Part shown: positions 57,446 to 64,000 of the stretch, piece by piece
Layout of the letters: each line of letters starts with the position of its first letter
Position numbering within the stretch: the first letter of the stretch is position 1
Assembly: GCA_022579005.1 (NCBI GenBank)
Contig: MU401499.1
Location: forward strand, 1-64,000
Origin: Poronia punctata
Lineage: Eukaryota > Ascomycota > Sordariomycetes > Xylariales > Xylariaceae
Length of the DNA: 64,000 nt
Direction of reading: 5' to 3'
The notes under the pieces: generated by a model
Database searches by the model: none
The model's input: the letters and a program-made list of their open reading frames with translations, nothing else
What the model was told of the DNA's origin: nothing
Position numbers and translations under genes: made by a program

Positions 57446-59888
57446 TCATACAGTCATCGGCGGGAAGTCGGCATTTAACCAGTCTTGAGGAATCCAGGAG
57501 GCGGATTCTACTCCCGTATTGCCGTACGATTCCATGGCAAAGTCAAAACCATCCATTGCTCCTTCGAATGCATTATTGTTATCTAAGCCGTCGGGCGGGA
57601 CAACACGCGGTAAGCTCAGTCTCGCCAAGTTAGGGTCTGGGACGCTTAGGTCGGACAAAGATGGGTCGCGATGTTGTTGCGGTGGAGCGGGCGTGTTAGT
57701 CATCGGAGTCGCAATCGCACCATTGTTGATGTGGATACCGGGGGAGGACATATTCGTTGATGGGGATGGTACCGCGACCATCGGTAGCTCACCATCATCC
57801 AAAAGGCCAAGATGTGGATTATGGGTGAGCATGGGCCGGGATAGATGCTGTTGGCCGGCAGTGCTGGACATTAGGTCCGGAGTGTCTGGCCGGCTTGGGC
57901 TGGTGCTCGACGTGAGACCACGGGAGATGAGTTTCTCTAGATCGGCAACCTGTGCGAGGTCCTGTTAACACACATCTGACACAAGGGGCCCATCACATCT
58001 AAACTTACAATAGCGGCACCGGCAGGGATATGGTTCATCGACCGGGCGACTTGGAGACAACGATTTGCATGCTCAACTACCTGATCGGCATTCAATCGCA
58101 GCTCGTTGCGGTTTGTCTGATAGGCGAAATAAAGCATTCGAGCACATTGATAAGCACAGACGGGAAGGTCCAGGTCGGTGACTGGGAGTCCGGCATCTAG
58201 AGAGAGGATGAGCCTGAATATGTCAACCATGGCGATGGCGTGCTCGAAGCATTGCCGTGTACAATAAGACACAAATTGGGGCTCTAGCCGGCTGACGCTC
58301 GACTTGGGCAGAGCTTCCCTGAGTCCGGTCAGGACGATGCGGTACAGATCACAGTGACATTGCCGCCACCAAACATGGATCATGATGAAGACGCATAAGC
58401 GGGGCGAGTAGGCCCGCAACTGGAGGTTGCTCTCGGAGAACTTGAACGATGCCGGGAGGTGATCGTTGAAGGTATCTAGCTCTTGCGAAAGGACCTTGAT
58501 CAACTGCGGTAGCTGGGCCACTTCGGATTCCGGCATCTTCAGGATATTCTTGGTACAATAAGAAACTCGGCTCCTCATCCAAAGAAGCCGTACGTGCAGG
58601 GCTAGAGACCCCACATCGTCCGGAAAGGGCTTTGCAGGTAGCGGTCGGAGATGGCCAGTGACCTGAGGAAGGTCGAATTCGAAGTTGCGCTCGTTACATG
58701 GTAGCTGGATGTGCAGTGAATCAGGAGGCAACAATGTGAAGTCGGCCTGTCCGCCGTTTATGCCCGAGTCTATCGTAAGAAAAGCCCACATGAGCCTCCT
58801 TCTGGACTCCCTAGCCAGGAAACACAGACTATGATTTTCAAAGTTGAGACGAAGTGCGTAGGCAAAACGGGCAGCTATGGCGGCTAACATGAAAGCGCCC
58901 GTAAATCTCCTAGTAAATATGCGATGCTTCATAACCAATACAAGCGCTTGGATTTTTATCGTGGAGGGGTTCTCCAGATCCTGTAGGACCATGTTCTGGC
59001 ATTCATCGATGCACTTGTATCCATATTCGCGTATGCCCGGGCCCAGGTCGGTGAGCAGAGAAGTTATGCCCACGACGGCAAGCAGCAGGGCCCGGTCCAT
59101 CATGCCGGCATGATATCGTTGCATAAGGGAAGCTCGATGGAGGAAGGAAAACACAGGGACGTGATGGACATGGCGGAAGTAGTTGTTGAAGGCACGCTGG
59201 ATCAGGTCTTCATCTGGATATACAAGTCTGAGACGCCCAATATTAGCCTCTGTGCTTTGCGCGGACTATAGTAGCGGTACACGTACGAGTCCTGACCAAG
59301 CCTCTTGGGCGCCTGGCCGCCCGAGGCTTCGGCATGGCCGTAGTCTAAACTATCGTTACGGCCGTGAGCGTGGTGGGAGCCGTGGTGTCCCCGGTGCGTC
59401 ATGGCTCGTTTCTCCGGCGGTTCGGAAGTGACCGATTCGTGCTCCGAGTCGGGTGTACCATTGTTCGTGCCACCGGTAGCGCCATTGACTCCGGCGGATC
59501 GTTTCGTCGGGCGGTATACGCACTCAATACCTTGGGACTGACATCGCGCGCACTTGGGTGTCTCGCCGGTACACCTTGCCTTTCGTGAATGGCAGTTGGT
59601 ACAGGCTAGCCTGACTCGTCGTCGAGGTAGGCTAAAGGGGGTCAGAGGCTCGCTGTCTGGATGGGGGGACCCGGTGTCTTGGAAGGAACAGGTGAAGCCG
59701 AGCCGTTCGCAGTTTTGGCAGATATCACGTCTCCCGTCGCACCGGACCTTACGCAGGCGACAGGTCGAACAAGTTTGGCTGGTCTTCTTCGGAGGTCTGT
59801 TGGCCGGGTCGGCGGCAGCGGCCTCGACTGCGACCTCGGCTGCCGTATCCGCGGCGGCCACCTGAGCGCTCATGTGTTCCATGTCCAT
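57446..59888 (-). CDS. Transcription factor with two tandem Zn2Cys6 clusters
   Basis: Three exons on the minus strand: 59888-59287, 59227-58009 and 57961-57446; 778 residues. Two complete zinc clusters share the identical spacing C-x2-C-x6-C-x6-C-x2-C-x6-C: cysteines 40, 43, 50, 57, 60, 67 and 96, 99, 106, 113, 116, 123. A 28-residue linker separates them. Both have the basic R-K-x-R-C segment. A Gly/Thr/His-rich linker leads to a fungal_trans regulatory domain beginning LVYPDEDLIQRAFNNYFRHV, with the FENHSLCFLARESRRRLMWA block. The C-terminal ~170 residues are Pro/Ser-rich and acidic with an activation-domain look (WIPQDWLNADFPP). Most members of the family have one cluster. The start was taken at the first ATG that keeps both clusters (59888). 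Target genes are unknown. Confidence 0.9.
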
Positions 59889-62365
59889 ACCTCTATGAGA
59901 GGGCCGGATGTCGCGTGTTCGCAATTGTTAGCTCCGGCATTCGCAGGTTGATGTAATTCCACCATGTGATGGGGTCGTCGACGGCATCGGTTCCGGTAAC
60001 GGCAATACTAATGCTCACAATGGAAATACTAAGGGCAACTATGGTTTCCGAGCTGAGCGCTGGCACATGTTTAGCTTTGTTGTCATCGATTGCGCAATCG
60101 CACGGAATTGTGGAGTTGTAACCAGTCGGTATTATTTTTGTCTTAGTTTTGGTGGTTGTAGACTAGATCAGGAGGTAAAGGCTAGAAGAAAAAAAAGATG
60201 AACGGTTGACAGGCAAGAAGGGCGAAAAGCCGGCTCGGCAAGAGGTTACAAAGTTGCGGGACACTTGGTGGGGGTTCAATTACCTACCTACCTCTTGTAC
60301 CGCTCATTTTACCGTTTCTCAAGTGACTGGAGGGAGGCGTGCTGCCGGGACAGGTCTGGGGGCGGAAGCTAGAGTGGGCCACCCCCCTTGGATCGGCTTG
60401 GTCAAGGTACCCCAGAATAGGCCGATAATGTAGGGAGGAAAAGGTATGGGGTACTTGAGGGGTACAGTATTAAGGTTGAAGTGCATCATACTATCATTCT
60501 TAGTCAATTCTTGCTACGTGTAGTCTACCGCTGTACCCGATGTCAGGATATGGAAGACAAAACTAGATCATGTCCTTTGAAATAAACATTCACCAAGGGG
60601 CAGGAAAAGCGGCTGGCCAAGAAACAAAGAGGCCAAGCTGTTGTCATCGCCATCATTCTACCTACTCTACGATACATATTTTACTTGTATATATCCCCAA
60701 GTAATAATGCTTTGACCTCCTGCGGAGGACCTAGACCTTGGACAAGATCAGCCTGTAAACAGCTACTGATAACTTGGCCTACAAAGCTGGGATGCGTCAT
60801 TAGGCTTATCAAATAAGATTCCAGATGTTGGGATGACTACATATAAGCCAGTCATCACGTCATGAAAATAAATTGATAGAACGCTTGCTTGTGGCCTATC
60901 TCACCAACTTTTCATCTCTTGTAAAAACAACAACTGGTTGGAACAAACAATCAATTCTGGCCAACCGAGTTCTTGGGCATGTGCTAGAAAAACGCGTAAC
61001 AAGAATAACAGTCTAATATCTACCCATAACTACGAGTAGGTTAGACTAGAGGCCAAAAATGACGCTTCGGATTACATGATCGGATTCTCAGCTGTTACAG
61101 GCGTTGTTAGGGCTACTAGTGCATAATCGATAGCCGTTGCCGACCCGGCCGATAGCCGTCAACGACACTACCTCGTCTTTTTATACTCGTAATCATCAGG
61201 ATTCAGAAGTCAGCCAGTTCCCAGGCCAGACATTTCTATTCTTGGATGACCCCTGGCCAGTTGTTTAACCACTGGAGCCCTCAAACAGGGAGTGAAAACC
61301 TTCCTCACTGGGGCTCTCTAAACACATGTGACAGCATCTGGCGATAGTGTTAAGATAAGGAAAGTGAAGAAGAGCTTCTACAAATTGGTATTTTGATCTG
61401 AGGCATTTTCATCTATCGACCATCGACCACCGATTAAAATTGCCTGTACCTATTCATTCGTCCTAATGCATCAATTAATACTTTTGGACATGAATCGGCG
61501 GATTAACCTAGGTTAGGCCAATCAACCAAGTGCGACAGACAGACATTGAGCACCATCATCTGTCATTTCATCAAAACCTCCGTGTACTCGTACTCCGGGG
61601 GAACGTTTCCCATTACACCCGTCTTCTTCTACCTACCTATCCCTTTGATGATCTTACCTAGGTAGCTCATTGAAAAGCAAGCAACAAAATGTGACAATAC
61701 CAAGCCCTATTATTGGTTGGGTGATATATCACAAGGGGCACACACACACACAGAGAGAGAGATCTTGGCTGGGCCAGAGAAACTCGCGGTGTGTCCTGTG
61801 TAAGTAAAATCAGCGGGTGGCTTTACAAGATGAGCGGTGAAACACCAAAAAAAGTTCAATCACGCAACTTCCCCTTGTTAAGGCGACAGCTGAGTAAAAT
61901 GTCACGTCAACGAAATAGGTATGTTCATTTTGGGACCCGCGCCGTCGGAATGGAATAAAGTACTCGTACATGCTGCACATGCGCAATCAATCATCCACAT
62001 GCGGATTAGCTTGGGATTCTCCCATCTGGAATGACAGCTTGAAACATCCGTAGACCTTGACTATGTACCTAATCTACCTGGTCTAGGTAGGTACAGATAA
62101 CGGTTTATGGCTCGCGTGGACACGTTTTATAAGATGTCATTTCTCAGGAGGCGCGGTATGCGACTAGGTAGATATTTATTCCCTTGGAACTATATTACTT
62201 CTCTCCTATCTGGGAAAGGGGAAAAAGAGAGTTCTCCTCCGTTGTATATCTTTTTCCACCGGATGATTTTTTCTTTTCTCCGGTTTAGATGGCAAGCAAG
62301 CAAAACCTGCGCAGCCCCGGGGGACATGAAGTCGATTGAATACAGAGCCCGTCGGAACAAAAAAT
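59889..62365. other. 2.5 kb upstream of the zinc-cluster gene
   Basis: No gene supported. It holds the promoter side of the double zinc-cluster regulator and four TACTCGTA/TACGAGTA words (61031, 61184, 61585, 61961), plus CA and GA runs near 61740-61760. A long upstream region is common for regulated transcription-factor genes. Confidence 0.45.
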
Positions 62366-63934
62366 TCAAACACCCACAATCTCACCTCTCATACACGTCT
62401 TCCCATCCTTCTCAACAAGAACTTCCCACCTCCCATCAGTCTCCATGGACTTTGCCGAGATGGCGTACGTCTCGCCCGCATAAATGGGCGCAACCGCCCG
62501 ATAACTGATCTCGCGGACCTTACCGCCGGCGGCGCAGTGATCCTGCCAATAATCCAACATATTGATGAGGTTCAGCGGCCCGTGCACCACACAAGCGGGA
62601 TGTCCCTCGACGGCCGTACTCCATGTCGGGTCGTAGTGGATCTTGTGTCCGTTGAATGTCAAGGCCGAGAATCGGAATAAGCCGGTCGGCGACCAGCGGA
62701 GCTGTCTTTTAGGGTAGGCGCCTGTTTTTATTATTATCATTAATATTATTTTGTTAGATATGACGACCCCTCTCTTCGTGATGTGTAAGGTAAGGAAGGG
62801 AAAGGAAAAGCATCTCACCTCCGTCTTGCGGTATATCCTCCATGGTCGAAGGACCACGTATAACCGCGTCGCGCAGTGCTTTCTCAGCAGCTGGCGATGA
62901 GCCCGTAGCTTCGGGACGGAAGATCCAGGATCTAAATGGAGGCCTCGAATTAGACCAGCACCATAAAGCGCACTTACTCAAAACTCAATCCCATCTTATC
63001 CCATCCCATCTCATTCTGTTACCGTATCTCATCTCATCCCATCTTCCCCTTAGAATTTACATTCTCTTTGATATTAAAGCTCAATCACACACACACACAC
63101 ACACACACACCATAAATATGAACCATAGGTACGCAGGTAAGAAAACCAAGCAAGCAAAGCACAAGAAAGAAAAAGAAAAAAAAACCCTCACCTCTCATCA
63201 ACAAGCGCCAAACCCCTCGGACCCCAAAACTCCTTCTCGACATTAACCAAGACCATCTGACCCCCATCCCGACTCCTTTTCGGCACAGCATCAACAAGTC
63301 TCGTCCTCTCCTCGACCTCGTCCCCAACCTTGAGCGCGACACACGCCTCCGCATTCTGCGCCGCCCCACCACACCACCTCATGCGTCCGCCCGCCCACAT
63401 CCGTCTGGTAAATGGCCAGGGCGCGTTAAAAGACGCGTCGCTCCCGTCGTTGCCCAGCTCGCTCTCAACATCTGTGGGCGTGAAGTAGACGAGGTGGTGG
63501 CCTCGCGGGACCTCGGTACCGATTTTTACCACGGGCTGCTGGTGCTGCTGCTGCTTCTTTTTTTCGCCCCGTCGTCTCTTTCCTAGCGTTAGATGGAGTT
63601 TACATAGTTGGTTTGCGTCTAGAGTTTGGCGGGATACGCTCGTCTCGCCTTTGAATCTCGATAGGAGGTTTGCTGCTGCCTGTTCCGCTGTGACTGGGAC
63701 TGCTACCGGTACGGCGCCTGAATAGTGGCGTCTAGTAGTCGTCCAGTTGTTGGCAGTGGGGACAGTAGAGATTTGTCGCCTCTTTTGTTTTGAGGGGGTT
63801 GATGTCGATAATGACCGGGTTGTCTTGGTGTTGTTTATGGGGCGTAGGAGACTCAGACAACTGTGTGCTGACTGTGATGCGATGGCTACCGTGACGTTCC
63901 GCTGCCGTGAAGCTATATACAGGGGTAGAGACAT
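62366..63934 (-). CDS. HTD2: Mitochondrial hydroxyacyl-thioester dehydratase (Htd2-like)
   Basis: Three exons on the minus strand: 63934-63192, 62931-62819 and 62721-62366; 403 residues. A long basic N-terminus rich in Arg/Ser/Thr (TRSLSTSTPSKQKRRQ) looks like a mitochondrial presequence. The N-terminal half has TPTDVESELGNDGSDASF and PFTRRMWAGGRMRW. The splices give ALVDE-RSWIFRPE and PQDG-GAYPKRQ. The C-terminal half is a hotdog dehydratase with the hydratase motif TFNGHKIHYD and VVHGPL. Htd2 performs the dehydration step (3-hydroxyacyl-ACP to enoyl-ACP) of mitochondrial type II fatty-acid synthesis, needed for lipoic acid and respiration. Intron 1 is 260 bp and contains a (CA)n tract. A Gln/Lys-rich insert (GEKKKQQQHQQ) lies near residue 125. 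Confidence 0.9.
63086..63112. repeat. Microsatellite (CA)n
   Basis: About 13 CA units inside intron 1 of the Htd2 gene. Confidence 0.9.
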
Positions 63935-64000
63935 TGCTAGTTCAAGACCGTTCCCAATTGATTCGGTGTGTGTGTGTATTTACGTAGGTTGTACCGGACG

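Noticed and set aside
1..64000. CRISPR arrays, operons, insertion sequences of bacterial type
   Set aside because: No spaced repeats or bacterial genes are seen; the DNA is a fungal nuclear region.

Overview
The window is nuclear DNA of a filamentous ascomycete (Pezizomycotina), most likely a Sordariomycete. The evidence is short GT-AG introns (about 47-97 bp), often with CTAAC/CTGAC branch sites, and fungal-only families: a Clr5-domain protein, a class I hydrophobin, Zn2Cys6 regulators, serine peptidase S28, a GH79-like enzyme and Htd2. tRNA genes carry 18-22 nt introns. The genus cannot be fixed from the sequence. About 26 kb is coding. The rest is repeat-poor intergenic DNA studded with a few short words (TACTCGTA, TACCTA).

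Layout. 1-1.85 kb: minisatellites and two copies of a ~110 bp inverted-repeat element. 1.85-5.4 kb: a conserved fungal protein and a four-exon four-helix membrane protein. 6.2-7.15 kb: tRNA-Thr, tRNA-Gly and tRNA-Tyr. 10.4-12.2 kb: a Clr5-domain protein (-). 14.7-17.5 kb: mitochondrial ClpP (-) head-to-head with a probable mitochondrial protein (+). 19.2-23.4 kb: a secreted S28 peptidase (+) converging on an AidB-like acyl-CoA dehydrogenase (-) that ends in AKL. 24.8-29.4 kb: a low-complexity protein (-) and a membrane-anchored SGNH esterase (-). 31.7-33.1 kb: a broken GH79 gene. 34.4-45.2 kb: ABCF ATPase Arb1 (+) converging on the INO80 remodeller (-). 48.7-50.8 kb: a Ser/Thr-rich repeat protein (-). 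55.5-59.9 kb: a hydrophobin (+) converging on a regulator with two zinc clusters (-). 62.4-63.9 kb: mitochondrial Htd2 dehydratase (-).

There is no obvious secondary-metabolite or other dedicated gene cluster. The genes are mostly housekeeping (ribosome biogenesis, chromatin, mitochondrial proteolysis and fatty-acid synthesis) mixed with secreted or surface proteins. Gene models were spliced by hand from reading frames, splice signals and phase; every multi-exon model below closes in frame.

The observations most worth a second look are: an 8-mer (TACTCGTA/TACGAGTA) that I find 30 times in non-coding DNA and never in an exon; the tandem double Zn2Cys6 regulator; the GH79 pseudogene with several independent lesions; ClpP micro-exons of 19 and 26 nt; the AKL-ending AidB-like enzyme; and the paired MITE-like elements at the left edge.
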